From Aminobacter carboxidus (lineage in GTDB: Bacteria; Pseudomonadota; Alphaproteobacteria; Rhizobiales; Rhizobiaceae), in contig NZ_JACZEP010000002.1 in assembly GCF_014863355.1 (NCBI RefSeq), positions 682,001 through 746,000 on the forward strand: a stretch of DNA of 64,000 nt, in the 5' to 3' direction. Position numbers and translations under genes: made by a program. The notes below the pieces were generated by a model. That model did no database searches. It was not told the origin of the DNA and saw only the letters and a list, made by a program, of their open reading frames with translations. Of this stretch, positions 9,073 to 17,721 are shown one piece after another. Position 1 is the stretch's first letter. Each line of letters begins with the position of its first letter.

Positions 9073-9375
9073 TCACGCCTGGTCCTTGGACTTATGGCCC
9101 TTGCGATCGGAATGGCCGAGGTCGCGGTCGGGGTCGATGATGTCGCGCACCAGCTGCTTCAGCTTGGCGGCATCGGGAAAGCCGCCGTCGCGCTTGCGGT
9201 CCCACACCAGCGTGTCGTTGCAGGTGATGGTGAACACACCGCCCGTGCCCGGCACAAGCGTCACCTCGCCAAGCTCGGTGCCGAAGGTCGACAACAGCTC
9301 CTGCGCCATCCAGCCGGCGCGCAGAAGCCACATGCACTGCGTGCAGTAGGTGATGCGGATCTGGGGCAGGCTCAT
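9073..9375 (-). CDS. SelT/SelW/SelH-type Rdx protein with CxxC
   Basis: Small thioredoxin-like protein, 100 aa. The motif ITYCTQCMW puts the redox pair at Cys11/Cys14, the position where selenoprotein homologues carry selenocysteine. GTGGVFTITCNDTLVWDRKRDGGFPD is typical of the bacterial branch. The start codon overlaps the stop of the RDD gene (ATGA), so it is the second gene of a two-gene operon. A redox role is inferred from the family; the partner is unknown. Confidence 0.9.
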   Translation of the reverse strand: MSLPQIRITYCTQCMWLLRAGWMAQELLSTFGTELGEVTLVPGTGGVFTITCNDTLVWDRKRDGGFPDAAKLKQLVRDIIDPDRDLGHSDRKGHKSKDQA

Positions 9376-10136
9376 CCGGTCCTCAATACACTCGTTCCAG
9401 CAATCCGGTCATAGATCGGATCGCGCTTGCTGGAAACCGAGATGATGATCCAGAGCAGCCAGGCGATCTGGATGGCAGCCGCGATGGCAAACATAGTCCA
9501 GTAACCTTGCGTTTCCATCGCCGCAAACGGGTCCTCGAGAACAAAGAATACGACGACAGCAAACAGCATAGCTGGGATCATGCCGATCCATTTGGCGGCT
9601 TGCCGGATCACGGCTTGCCTGAGAGGCAGTCCGATCTGACCTGGGGCATTTGTTGGTACTGCCCTGATGCCGAGGGTGCGCTTGCCAATCGTGGCACCCG
9701 ACCGCCGCTCCATGGCAATCAGATAGACGGCAACCGCAAGGATTGCGATCCAGTCGGTGGTGAACGCGTTCACAGGGTTGCCTTGGGCATCCAGCGCATA
9801 GGTGATGAAACGACCAGACGTGGTGTTCCCCTGCTGCTTGACCGTGCCGATGGCAAGAGTTCTTGCTGTGGGCAGTCCAAAGAAACCGATCTCGCATTCC
9901 GTGAATGTGTTGGCGTCCGCCGGCGGTGGCGGCTCAAGTCCTGACGGAGCCTGCGCGACGGTCTGGCATACTCTCGACACGAAACCGAAGCTGCCCTGGA
10001 TCGATCCGTTGCTCATCGCAAACAAAACGACCACGACGATCTGAAGCGGCACCAGGACAACAAGGCAATCGATCACCAACGCGCCGACACGCCGCCAGAA
10101 GCCAGCTCGCACTGGAGCGCTTTCAACGTCTGTCAT
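9372..10136 (-). CDS. RDD-family membrane protein
   Basis: Membrane protein of 254 aa. The RDD signature appears as RAGFWRRVGALVIDCLVV near the N terminus, and the later TIGKRTLGIRAV element is also characteristic. At least three hydrophobic segments are visible (about 20-42, 120-140 and 185-235). The start at 10136 follows GGGGGAG at good spacing; an upstream in-frame start would add 30 unlikely residues. Function is not established for most RDD proteins. Confidence 0.85.
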   Translation of the reverse strand: MTDVESAPVRAGFWRRVGALVIDCLVVLVPLQIVVVVLFAMSNGSIQGSFGFVSRVCQTVAQAPSGLEPPPPADANTFTECEIGFFGLPTARTLAIGTVKQQGNTTSGRFITYALDAQGNPVNAFTTDWIAILAVAVYLIAMERRSGATIGKRTLGIRAVPTNAPGQIGLPLRQAVIRQAAKWIGMIPAMLFAVVVFFVLEDPFAAMETQGYWTMFAIAAAIQIAWLLWIIISVSSKRDPIYDRIAGTSVLRTG

Positions 10137-10243
10137 CTGGATTGTCTCCCCCAAGCGAAGACGAAGCTCGCCTATCCCCAGCCAAAACGCAATTGACGCC
10201 GGTCGAGGATTTTCGACCGACGCCAATGGTTCAAATCCAGTTT

Positions 10244-10290
10244 TTCTGGCCAGGTTTTCTGGCCAGGTCTTCCGGCCAGGTCTTTCTGGA
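10244..10290. repeat. 13-bp tandem repeat before yebC stop side
   Basis: About three and a half copies of TTCTGGCCAGGTT (variants with C at the end and one TTCCGGCC), each containing the palindrome CTGGCCAG. They lie between the ends/starts of the RDD and yebC genes. Copy number may vary by slippage. Confidence 0.75.
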
Positions 10291-10295
10291 CTTGC

Positions 10296-11045
10296 TTACG
10301 CCGCGCTGAGCTTGGCCAGTGTCGCTTCGTCGACTTCGAAGTTGGCGTAGACGTTCTGCACGTCGTCGTCGTCTTCGAGCGTGCCGACCAGCTTCATCAG
10401 CGACTGGGCGCGTTCTTCGTCGACCGGCACGTTGTTTTGTGGCTTCCACACGATCTTCACCGACTCGGCGTCGCCGAGCGAGCCTTCCAGCGCCTTGGAC
10501 ACTTCGCCAAGGTTTTCGAAGGCGCAGGTGATGGTGTGGCCGTCTTCGTCCGACTGCACATCGTCGGCGCCGGCTTCGATCGCCGCGTCCATGACCTTGT
10601 CGGTGTCGCCGACCTTGGCGTCATAGACGATCTCGCCGACGCGGTCCCACATGAACGACACCGAGCCGGTTTCGCCGAGCGCGCCGCCAGACTTGGTGAA
10701 AGCAGCGCGCACATTGGAGGCGGTGCGGTTGCGGTTGTCGGTCAGAGCCTCGACGATCAGCGCGATGCCGCCCGGGCCGTAGCCTTCGTAGCGCACTTCT
10801 TCGTAGTTTTCGGCGTCGCCCATCGAGGCCTTGGAGATGGCGCGTGCGATGTTGTCCTTGGGCATCGACACGGCCTTGGCGTTCTGGACGGCAAGGCGCA
10901 GGCGCGGGTTCATCGTCGGGTCGGGCACGCCGGTCTTTGCTGCAACGGTGATTTCGCGTGCGAGCTTTGAGAACATCTTCGACCGCACCGCGTCCTGGCG
11001 GCCCTTGCGGTGCATGATGTTCTTGAACTGTGAATGGCCGGCCAT
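10296..11045 (-). CDS. yebC: YebC/PmpR-family protein
   Basis: Cytoplasmic protein of 249 aa, starting [18 protein letters not shown], the hallmark of the family. Other conserved parts are [23 protein letters not shown] and the acidic C-terminal [16 protein letters not shown]. Members were described as DNA-binding regulators; more recent work on some homologues points to relief of ribosome stalling. The start at 11045 replaces a longer open frame. In many Rhizobiales yebC lies near the YmdB/5-formyl-THF cyclo-ligase genes, here found 6 kb away. Confidence 0.95.
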   Translation of the reverse strand: MAGHSQFKNIMHRKGRQDAVRSKMFSKLAREITVAAKTGVPDPTMNPRLRLAVQNAKAVSMPKDNIARAISKASMGDAENYEEVRYEGYGPGGIALIVEALTDNRNRTASNVRAAFTKSGGALGETGSVSFMWDRVGEIVYDAKVGDTDKVMDAAIEAGADDVQSDEDGHTITCAFENLGEVSKALEGSLGDAESVKIVWKPQNNVPVDEERAQSLMKLVGTLEDDDDVQNVYANFEVDEATLAKLSAA

Positions 11046-11210
11046 GGGACCCCTGTTTGTCGCTTCGGCAGTGTTTGAATGGGCCGCCTTATAGATAAAT
11101 CGGCTCAATACGTCCAGACATCAGGGCTTTGCGGTACTCGCGAAAACGTGACTACGCGCCGCGGGTACCGGCTGAGATAGTGCCTTGCCGCCCGAACGCC
11201 CGAGAGCACC

Positions 11211-12017
11211 ATGCCCCTTCGCCTGTTCGCCGCCTGCATAACCACCTTGTTGTTTGCTTCGATGCCGACATCGGCGGCGGACGATCCGGTGCCGAGCAGG
11301 TGCATGGCCATCGCCCAGGCGTTGCCCGAGGTCACCTATGCCAACTTCACTCCGGCGCAGACATTCGTCGATGGCGATGTCACCATCACCTATGCCGGCC
11401 ACTCGACCTATGTCATCGAAACGCCTGGTGGCGTGCGCATCGCTACCGACTACAGCGGTCTCTATGGCTCGAACCCGCTGCCGCGCATCGTCACCATGAA
11501 CAAGGCGCATCGCACCCACTATTCGGATCTGCCCGACAAGGGCATCGAGCATGTGCTGCGCGGCTGGAACCCTGATGGCGGGCCAGCCAGACACGCGCTG
11601 GTCGTCGACGACGTCTATGTCCGTAACGTGCCGACCGACATCAGGCGCTTTGGCGAGATGGAGCGCGACGGCAACTCGATCTTCATCTTCGAGGTTGCCG
11701 GCCTGTGCATCGGCCATCTCGGCCATCTGCATCACCGGCTCGAGGACGCGCATTACGGCGCCATCGGCCGCCTCGATGTGGTGATGGTGCCGATCGACGG
11801 CGGCATGACATTGTCGATCGATGCGATGACCGAGATCACCACCCGGCTCTACTCGTCGATGATCCTGCCGATGCACCGGCACTCGACCCCGATCGGTGAA
11901 TTCACCGGCAGGATGGGCGATGGGTTTGCCGTCGAGTTCCGCAACAGCCGCTCGCTCAAGGTGTCGCTTAGATCGCTGCCGGCGCGGCCGACGATCGTCG
12001 TTCTCGACGGTGTCTGA
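11211..12017 (+). CDS. Secreted MBL-fold metallo-hydrolase-like protein
   Basis: Probably periplasmic protein, 268 aa, with a signal peptide (MPLRLFAACITTLLFASMPTSA, cut near residue 23). ITYAGHSTYVIETPGGVRI is the N-terminal strand pattern of UlaG-like metallo-beta-lactamase proteins, and GHLGHLHHRL and LPMHRHSTP supply late histidines. The canonical HxHxDH is replaced by KAHRTHYSD, so metal binding may be altered. It converges on the GGDEF gene with 6 bp between stops. The substrate is unknown. Confidence 0.82.
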   Translation: MPLRLFAACITTLLFASMPTSAADDPVPSRCMAIAQALPEVTYANFTPAQTFVDGDVTITYAGHSTYVIETPGGVRIATDYSGLYGSNPLPRIVTMNKAHRTHYSDLPDKGIEHVLRGWNPDGGPARHALVVDDVYVRNVPTDIRRFGEMERDGNSIFIFEVAGLCIGHLGHLHHRLEDAHYGAIGRLDVVMVPIDGGMTLSIDAMTEITTRLYSSMILPMHRHSTPIGEFTGRMGDGFAVEFRNSRSLKVSLRSLPARPTIVVLDGV

Positions 12018-12023
12018 ATCCAA

Positions 12024-13475
12024 TCAGTTCAAGGTCGGGGCTGCGGCCTCGGCCTGCTGCGCGCCGACCCGAACCATGTTGCGGCCCGCTCCCTTGGCTT
12101 CGTAGAGCGCGCGGTCGGCGGCCAGCAGCATGCCTTCGAAATCTGTGTGTTGCCCCGGCGCGCGCGTCGTCACGCCGATGCTGACGGTGGCCCAGACCTT
12201 GCCGCCCGATGGCATTTCGAGCGCCTGCGCTTCGAGCGCCTGACGGATGTGCTCGGCGACCGAGGTCGCGGCGATCATGTCGAGGCCCGGCAGCACCACC
12301 GCGAACTCTTCGCCGCCCATGCGGCCAAACAGGTCGGACGGGCGCAACAAATGAGAGACGAGGCGGACAAACTTCTTGAGCATCGCATCGCCACCGGCAT
12401 GGCCGAAGCGGTCGTTGATGTTCTTGAAGTGGTCGATGTCGAGCATCAGCAGTGCCGTGCCATGGTCGCGGTTCACGCGCAGGCACGCCTCGCTGCGTTC
12501 GATGAAGGCGCCGCGCGACAGCGCGCCGGTCAGCGAGTCGTGGTTTGCGGCGCGTGACAGGCGTTCGATCAGCTCGACGCGTGCGGCGTTGATGCTGGCA
12601 ACCGTCAGCGGACAAAGCGCCATCAAGGCGATGCCGAGGCGCAGCGAGTCGAGCGAGCGCAGCGGGTCGGGCAACTCCGGCAGCGGAATGAGATTGGCCG
12701 GAATCGAGATCAGCAGCCATGTGCAAAGCAGCATGGTCAGCACCGATGTCGTGAAGGTCCTGTAGGTCAGCGAACACCAGAGCAAGGCAGGGATGGGCAT
12801 GGCCAGCGTGCCTGGTCCGCCGAGTGTGATGGCAAGCGCGACCGAAGCCACCAGCACCAGCATCGGCAAGGCATGCTGGACGGTCGCGAGAGAGAGGCTT
12901 GCCGGCAAGGATGCGCGCAGCTTGCGAAACCCCGGAAATGTCAGCAGAACCGGCAGAATGATCAGGCTGTTGACCAGTTCGGTGATGAACCAGAAGGCGA
13001 TGCCGCCGAGGAGGTCCCGGCCAAACAGCAGGCGGGCGGCTCCGCTGCCGGCGATTGCCGCCGACAGCGCCACCGCGCAGCAGATGGCGAACAGGTGGAG
13101 CACCGACGCCGGCCGCTGCAGCCAGCGGTCGCTTTCCGGTGCAAGCCTGAACAGCAGATATCCCGTCAGCGCGCCGGTCATGTTGGCAATCGTCAGCCAT
13201 AGCGTGACGAAGAAACTGCCGCCGGTCAGAAGATCGGCGGTGATGTAGCCGGCGAACGCCGCGAGCCAGCCGGAAACCGTGGCGTAGCTCGGGTTGCGCA
13301 CCATCAAACCGAGCAGGACGGCATTTGCCGGCCAGACCGCAGCAAGAAAACCGACCGGCCGCGTCAGGATGCCGAAGAATGATGCGAGAAAGACAATGCC
13401 TGCGACGATCAGGGCGACCGCAAGCTGCGGTTCTGTGTTTGGTTTGGCGGGTAGGCCCAGAGTGGCAGTCAGCAT
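12024..13475 (-). CDS. MASE1-like membrane diguanylate cyclase (GGEEF)
   Basis: Inner-membrane c-di-GMP synthase, 483 aa. The first 300 or so residues hold about eight hydrophobic segments in the MASE1 style (PVGFLAAVWPANAVLLGLMV). The C-terminal GGDEF domain has NHDSLTGALSRGAF, LDIDHFKNINDRFGHAGGD and the active-site motif GGEEF. An RxxD inhibitory site (RPSD) lies exactly five residues before GGEEF, so product inhibition is expected. No EAL or HD-GYP domain is present. The input signal is unknown. Confidence 0.93.
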   Translation of the reverse strand: MLTATLGLPAKPNTEPQLAVALIVAGIVFLASFFGILTRPVGFLAAVWPANAVLLGLMVRNPSYATVSGWLAAFAGYITADLLTGGSFFVTLWLTIANMTGALTGYLLFRLAPESDRWLQRPASVLHLFAICCAVALSAAIAGSGAARLLFGRDLLGGIAFWFITELVNSLIILPVLLTFPGFRKLRASLPASLSLATVQHALPMLVLVASVALAITLGGPGTLAMPIPALLWCSLTYRTFTTSVLTMLLCTWLLISIPANLIPLPELPDPLRSLDSLRLGIALMALCPLTVASINAARVELIERLSRAANHDSLTGALSRGAFIERSEACLRVNRDHGTALLMLDIDHFKNINDRFGHAGGDAMLKKFVRLVSHLLRPSDLFGRMGGEEFAVVLPGLDMIAATSVAEHIRQALEAQALEMPSGGKVWATVSIGVTTRAPGQHTDFEGMLLAADRALYEAKGAGRNMVRVGAQQAEAAAPTLN

Positions 13476-13554
13476 TCCCAGTCCGTCAGGCGTGTTGCCG
13501 TAGACTGGACTATATGCCCGAAGCGTTCAATCCAGCTTAATGAGCTTATTCTGA

Positions 13555-13731
13555 TGTATCGGCAACATGCTGGCGAGTTGCGAAGATCTTCGGGGCTACG
13601 GGATGCCGCCACGGGTCGAGTGTTCGGCGTCGCCGCTTGGCCAGTCGCTCGACGAGGCGCTTGCGCCGCTGGCGGCGTGGGGCAAGGCGCATGGTGCTGC
13701 CATCGAGGCGCGCAAGGCGAAGGTCGCCTAG
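13555..13731 (+). pseudogene. Remnant of an HxlR-family regulator (C-terminal part)
   Basis: Read from 13567 the frame gives RGYGMPPRVECSASPLGQSL, then a short LAPLAAWGKAH end. This is the usual C-terminal wing and helix of HxlR regulators (consensus PPRVEYSLTPLGxSL...L...WG..H). The N-terminal helix-turn-helix is missing and a stop lies just upstream in frame (13552-13554). It lies upstream of nothing divergent that fits, so it looks like a decayed gene. Family assignment is from motif recognition only. Confidence 0.62.
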
Positions 13732-13758
13732 GCAACAACAGAGATCAAGGCTCGCACC

Positions 13759-14082
13759 TCAGCCTTCCAGGTCGAACTTCAGCCGGTCGAGAATGCTCAT
13801 CGCGTGATTGGCGTATTCGCTGATCCAGCGGTCGTGGATCTGCTTGATCGGTAGCGAATTGAGGTGGTTCCAGCGCTCGCGGCCGTCGCGTTTTGCGACC
13901 ACCAGCTCGGCCTCCTCCAGGACCTTCAGGTGTTGCATCACCGTGCAACGGTCCATGTCGTCGAAGCGCTCGCACAGCATGCCTGTGGTCAGCGGGCCAT
14001 CCTTCATCAGGTCCAGCATCAGCCGCCGGCGCGGATGCGCCAGGGCCTTGAAAACACTGTCGTCGTTCGGTTCGCTTGACAT
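13759..14082 (-). CDS. ArsR-family transcriptional regulator
   Basis: Winged-helix repressor, 107 aa. The N-terminal FKALAHPRRRLMLDLMKDG and the HTH segment MDRCTVMQHLKVLEEAELV followed by the wing KRDGRERWNHLN mark it as ArsR/SmtB type. No metal-binding cysteine pair is seen, so it probably responds to an organic signal or protein partner. It is divergent from the SRPBCC and VOC genes, an arrangement common for this subgroup. The palindromic operator overlaps its start codon, implying autorepression. Confidence 0.9.
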   Translation of the reverse strand: MSSEPNDDSVFKALAHPRRRLMLDLMKDGPLTTGMLCERFDDMDRCTVMQHLKVLEEAELVVAKRDGRERWNHLNSLPIKQIHDRWISEYANHAMSILDRLKFDLEG

Positions 14083-14100
14083 GTTATAAAACTATAACAT
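14081..14100. promoter_or_regulatory. ArsR operator overlapping start codon
   Basis: Perfect inverted repeat ATGTTATA-AAAC-TATAACAT. The left arm overlaps the arsR start codon on the minus strand, and the site lies 33 bp before the divergent SRPBCC gene. Its AT content stands out from the surroundings and it could also supply -10-like elements for both directions. Operator role is inferred. Confidence 0.75.
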
Positions 14101-14132
14101 ATTGTTCGGCCATGCAAGCAGGAGGAACAAAA

Positions 14133-14612
14133 ATGTCTGTTGGATTCAGGGTTTCCGGGCGCATCGGCAAGCCGGTCGCCGAGGTCTTCGACGCGGTGGT
14201 CAATCCCACCAAGCTCAGCGGCTATTTCACCACGCTCGGCGGCGCCAGCGCGCCGCTGGTCACCGGCACCACCGTCACCTGGTGGGGCTCGGTGCCGGTC
14301 GAGGTCGACGAGGTTGAGAAGGACAAGCGCATCGTCCTGCGCTGGGACACCGACCCCAAGGTCGAGCCGGGCTACAAGACGCGCATCGAGATGAATTTCG
14401 AAGCGCTCGACGATGGCGGCACTTTCGTCACCATCGCCGAGGCCGGCTGGCGCGAGGACGAGGCCAGCCGCAAGGCGTCCTACAACAACTGCGAAGGCTG
14501 GTCGCAGATGCTGTCGTGCATGAAGGCCTATGTCGAATACGGCATCAACCTGCGCGAGGGCTTCTACCGCAGCGAAATGGTCGGCGAGCTGCCGACGCCC
14601 GACACCAAGTGA
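14133..14612 (+). CDS. SRPBCC (AHSA1/START-like) protein
   Basis: Cytoplasmic protein of 159 aa with the helix-grip fold: SVGFRVSGRIGKPVAEVFDAV at the start and VTWWGSVPVEVDEVEKDKRIVLRW in the middle. These are typical of polyketide-cyclase/AHSA1-like proteins paired with ArsR regulators. GGAGGAAC precedes the ATG at 14133. It is followed 10 bp later by the VOC gene, forming a two-gene operon under the divergent ArsR. The ligand is unknown. Confidence 0.9.
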   Translation: MSVGFRVSGRIGKPVAEVFDAVVNPTKLSGYFTTLGGASAPLVTGTTVTWWGSVPVEVDEVEKDKRIVLRWDTDPKVEPGYKTRIEMNFEALDDGGTFVTIAEAGWREDEASRKASYNNCEGWSQMLSCMKAYVEYGINLREGFYRSEMVGELPTPDTK

Positions 14613-14622
14613 GGAGGAAGAA

Positions 14623-14985
14623 ATGACAGCCAGCATCACCGGGGGCATCAACATCGCGATGAAGATCCCATCGCATCAGTATCAGGCGACCATCGCCTTC
14701 TATCGCGACGTGGTCGGCCTCAAGCCGTTCACCGACAAGGCGCCAGCCATCGGCTTCGAGCTCGGGCCAAACAAGCTTTGGCTCGACGAGGACCCAACCA
14801 TGAGCCAAGCCGAAGTCTGGCTCGAGCTGTTCACGCCCGATGCATCAGGCGCGCTTAAGCAGATGGCCGATGCCGGCGTCGTGCGCTGCGATGCCATCGA
14901 GCCGCTCGGCGACGACTTCCGTGGCGGCTGGATCATGAACCCGGCCAACGTCGTCCACATGGTCCGCGAGCCCGACGCCTGGTGA
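14623..14985 (+). CDS. VOC-family (glyoxalase/bleomycin-resistance fold) protein
   Basis: Metal-dependent-fold protein, 120 aa: ATIAFYRDVVGLKPF near the start and WIMNPANVVHMVREPDAW at the end fit the VOC superfamily. The start after GAGGAGGAAGAA is clear. The missing first metal-ligand His (NIAMKIPSHQYQ has one His further on) means catalysis cannot be assumed. Operon with the SRPBCC gene suggests a shared small-molecule role. Confidence 0.88.
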   Translation: MTASITGGINIAMKIPSHQYQATIAFYRDVVGLKPFTDKAPAIGFELGPNKLWLDEDPTMSQAEVWLELFTPDASGALKQMADAGVVRCDAIEPLGDDFRGGWIMNPANVVHMVREPDAW

Positions 14986-15030
14986 ATGCGCCACAGACCA
15001 GGCGGCGGGCATTCCCGCCGCCCGGTCTCG

Positions 15031-15741
15031 TCAAACCGCTTGGAATCGCACCTCGCCCTGGTTCAGGAAGCAGGCCTTGTCGAACAGCTTGAGATCGAGC
15101 GGGTTGGGCAACCTGACGTCTTCAAGATCCGGCACCGCCTTCGCCGCGGGATCGTAGGACCGGTCGATCTGCGAGATCATGACCACGATCAGCCCCTTGT
15201 CGCGCGCCAGTGCCCTCAGCGTCCGCACCTGCTCCATCAGCTCCGGATTGTCGCGCTTCTGGTCGAGCAGTTGCAGATAGTCGATGACAACAAGGGTGCC
15301 GCGCGGCGCCATTGCCATGCGCCTGGCGATGTGCGCGGCGCTGATCGTGTCGGAGCTGTCGAGCTCAAACAGCGCGCCGAACTGCTGCCGGTCAGCACCT
15401 ATGGCACGAAAGCGGTCGAGCACTTCCTTTTCGGTGTATTCGAGCGTGAAGAAGCTGCCGCGATGACCTGATTTCATCGCCTCGACGGCAAGTTCGAGGC
15501 CCATCAGTGTCTTGCCCTGGCCCGGGCGTGCGCCAAGCAGGACCATGTCGCCGGGGGCAAACCATGCAAACAGCCTGGCTGCCGGCCGCACGGCCGCGAC
15601 CCTTGCGGCAAGCAGGCTCCAGCCGGCAATGCCTTCGTCGGCAGCTATGTGGTCGAGTGCCTGATGGAGAGGGATATTCTTCGTCCTGGCCAAAAGCCTG
15701 GCCTTGCGCTTCAGCATGGGAATGGGCGCGGAAAGTTTCAT
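15031..15741 (-). CDS. DnaB-like helicase C-terminal ATPase, stand-alone
   Basis: RecA-fold ATPase of 236 aa resembling only the C-terminal half of replicative helicase DnaB. Walker A is GARPGQGKTLMGLELA, followed by FFTLEYTEKEV; Walker B-like is TLVVIDYLQLLDQ; and VVMISQIDRS replaces the usual sensor loop. The N-terminal DnaB domain is absent, so it is probably not the replicative helicase. GGAGGT precedes the ATG. Function unknown; homologues seem widespread in Mesorhizobium-like genomes. Confidence 0.85.
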   Translation of the reverse strand: MKLSAPIPMLKRKARLLARTKNIPLHQALDHIAADEGIAGWSLLAARVAAVRPAARLFAWFAPGDMVLLGARPGQGKTLMGLELAVEAMKSGHRGSFFTLEYTEKEVLDRFRAIGADRQQFGALFELDSSDTISAAHIARRMAMAPRGTLVVIDYLQLLDQKRDNPELMEQVRTLRALARDKGLIVVMISQIDRSYDPAAKAVPDLEDVRLPNPLDLKLFDKACFLNQGEVRFQAV

Positions 15742-15925
15742 TCAGCGAACCTCCAGATACGAGCTGTCGTCGCAACCCCTCCTTATGCAAGTGCTCGAAC
15801 AGATGGTTCGATGATCTAGGCACCCTGCACGAACTGTACTTTCCCGGTGGAGGGGGGAGGCGTGGGCCGCGCCAGAATCAGATGATAGCCCAGTTCGCGG
15901 CGGCCTGAAATCGGTGGCTGAAACG

Positions 15926-15956
15926 AAAACGGCGGGCACTTGGCCCGCCGTTCGTC
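15926..15956 (-). terminator. Terminator of the TerC gene
   Basis: On the minus strand GGCGGGC-CAAGT-GCCCGCC is followed by GTTTTCGTTTC, just past the terC-family stop. Confidence 0.8.
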
Positions 15957-15963
15957 GTGTTCG

Positions 15964-16725
15964 TCAGTGGCCGCTGCCGCTGCTTTTCCTGCGGCGATTC
16001 CGCTGCAGCATGTTGAGGCCCTCGACCAGCGCCGAGAAGCCCATCGCGGCGTAGATGTAGCCCTTGGGCACGTGGAAGCCGAAGCCGTCGGCTATCAGCG
16101 TCATGCCGATCATCAACAGGAAGCCGAGCGCCAGCATGACGATCGTCGGGTTCTTCTCAATGAACTTGGCAAGTGGCGTTGCCGCCAGCAACATCACGGT
16201 CACGGCGACGATCACGGCGATGTACATGATGCCGATCTCGTCGGTCATGCCGACAGCGGTGATGATCGAGTCGATCGAAAACACCAGGTCGAGCAGCAGG
16301 ATCTGGAAGATCGCCGCGCCCATCGAAAGCTGCAGCGTCCGCGACACCATATCGTCCTTGTGGTCCTCGGGATCGACCGAGTGGTGGATTTCCTTGGTCG
16401 CCTTCCACACCAGGAACAGGCCGCCGGCGATCAGGATCAGGTCACGCCAGGAGAAGCCGTGGCCGAACGCTGTGAACACGGGTGCCGTCAGTGCGACGAT
16501 GAAGGAGATCGTGGCCAGCAGCACAAGCCGCATCACCAGGGCGGCGCCGATGCCGAGTCGCCGCGCCTTGGCGCGCTGGGCCTCAGGCAGCTTGTTGGTC
16601 AGGATCGAGATGAAGATCAGGTTGTCGATGCCGAGAACCACCTCGAGCGCGATCAGGGTCAGCAGCGCCACCCAGGCTGTCGGGTCGTTGACGAAGCTGA
16701 AATACGGCGCCAGGAATTCGATCAT
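15964..16725 (-). CDS. TerC-family integral membrane protein
   Basis: Inner-membrane protein of 253 aa with about seven hydrophobic segments. Conserved acidic transmembrane motifs are [20 protein letters not shown] (residues 28-47) and [19 protein letters not shown] (about 145-163), the TerC signature thought to bind divalent cations. The short basic tail [12 protein letters not shown] is cytoplasmic. Homologues affect tellurite resistance or manganese export; no ter cluster is adjacent, so a metal-homeostasis role is more likely. Confidence 0.93.
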   Translation of the reverse strand: MIEFLAPYFSFVNDPTAWVALLTLIALEVVLGIDNLIFISILTNKLPEAQRAKARRLGIGAALVMRLVLLATISFIVALTAPVFTAFGHGFSWRDLILIAGGLFLVWKATKEIHHSVDPEDHKDDMVSRTLQLSMGAAIFQILLLDLVFSIDSIITAVGMTDEIGIMYIAVIVAVTVMLLAATPLAKFIEKNPTIVMLALGFLLMIGMTLIADGFGFHVPKGYIYAAMGFSALVEGLNMLQRNRRRKSSGSGH

Positions 16726-16888
16726 CTATGTGTCCCCGTTGTTCTTCTGAATAAGTTTCGAGCCGCCGGTGGCCGCTCCAACCGCACATGCAAAGCCAAG
16801 GGCGTCGCGTGTCCACGCGACCGCGTCGTACTCTAACATTTGCTGACGTGCGGCGGGCAAGTAGGTGTCCACTGGCCCTCCGTCAATG

Positions 16889-17713
16889 TCAGGACCAGAA
16901 AGACGGTACGGTTTCTTCGAGCCTCGGGCCGCGGCGCAATGGCGCAACCCGCTCGGCGAGGCCGGTGCGGTCGGAGATGTCGACGCCAACGCCGCAGATC
17001 GTTGCCGGGCCGTTGGCGGCCTCGAAGCGCCCCTTCGGCACCTTGGACAGGAAGCGGTTGAGCGGCTCCTCCTTGTCCATGCCGAGCGAGGAATCGTAGT
17101 CGCCGCACATGCCGGCATCGGTCAGATAGGCGGTGCCGCCATTGAGGATCTGGTGATCGGCGGTCGGCTGGTGGGTGTGCGTGCCGACAACGAGGCTGGC
17201 GCGGCCGTCGACGAAATGGGCAAAGCACATCTTCTCGCTGGTCGCTTCGGCGTGGAAGTCGATCACCACCGCATCGGCCTGTTCGCCGAGCGGGCAGGCG
17301 GCAAGTTCACGCTCGCCGGCCTGGAACGGGTCGTCGAGTTCGGGGTGCATGAACACCCGGCCCATGATGTTCGACACCAGCACGCGCGCGCCGTTCTTGG
17401 CGATGAACAGACCCGAACCTCTGCCCGGCGTGCCCTTTGGAAAATTCGCCGGGCGCAGGAAGCGTTCTTCGCGCGGCGCAAAGGCCAATGCCTCGCGCTG
17501 GTCCCAGACGTGGTTGCCCGTCGTCACCACATCGGCGCCGGCAGCAAGCGTCTCGCGGAAGATCTCTTCGGTAATGCCGAAACCGCCGGCGGCGTTCTCG
17601 CCGTTGACGATGACGAAATCGAGCCGGAAATCCGAAATCAGGCCGGGCAGCTGGTTCCACACCGCAGTGCGTCCGGCCTTGCCCACCATGTCGCCAAGAA
17701 AAAGAAGTCTCAT
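16889..17713 (-). CDS. YmdB-type metallophosphoesterase (TIGR00282)
   Basis: Calcineurin-like phosphodiesterase, 274 aa. Metal-binding motifs are FLGDMVGKAGR (Asp8), NGENAAGGFGI (Asn/Glu), TTGNHVWDQRE (Asn-His) and VVGTHTHQPTADH (His-x-His). Family members hydrolyse 2',3'-cyclic nucleotides or affect RNA turnover. It lies 8 bp downstream of the 5-formyl-THF cyclo-ligase gene on the same strand, a neighbourhood I recognise from other Rhizobiales. Confidence 0.93.
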   Translation of the reverse strand: MRLLFLGDMVGKAGRTAVWNQLPGLISDFRLDFVIVNGENAAGGFGITEEIFRETLAAGADVVTTGNHVWDQREALAFAPREERFLRPANFPKGTPGRGSGLFIAKNGARVLVSNIMGRVFMHPELDDPFQAGERELAACPLGEQADAVVIDFHAEATSEKMCFAHFVDGRASLVVGTHTHQPTADHQILNGGTAYLTDAGMCGDYDSSLGMDKEEPLNRFLSKVPKGRFEAANGPATICGVGVDISDRTGLAERVAPLRRGPRLEETVPSFWS

Positions 17714-17721
17714 GACGTCAT

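Noticed and set aside
7901-9349. Plus-strand frame across ddl and the SelW-like gene
   Set aside because: Antisense to two well-supported genes and lacking any family motif.
13985-14985. Arsenic-resistance operon around the ArsR gene
   Set aside because: No arsenate reductase or arsenite pump genes, and the ArsR lacks a metal-binding cysteine motif; partners are SRPBCC and VOC proteins.
15031-15741. Replicative helicase dnaB
   Set aside because: Only the ATPase half is present (236 residues) and the N-terminal primase-interacting domain is missing.
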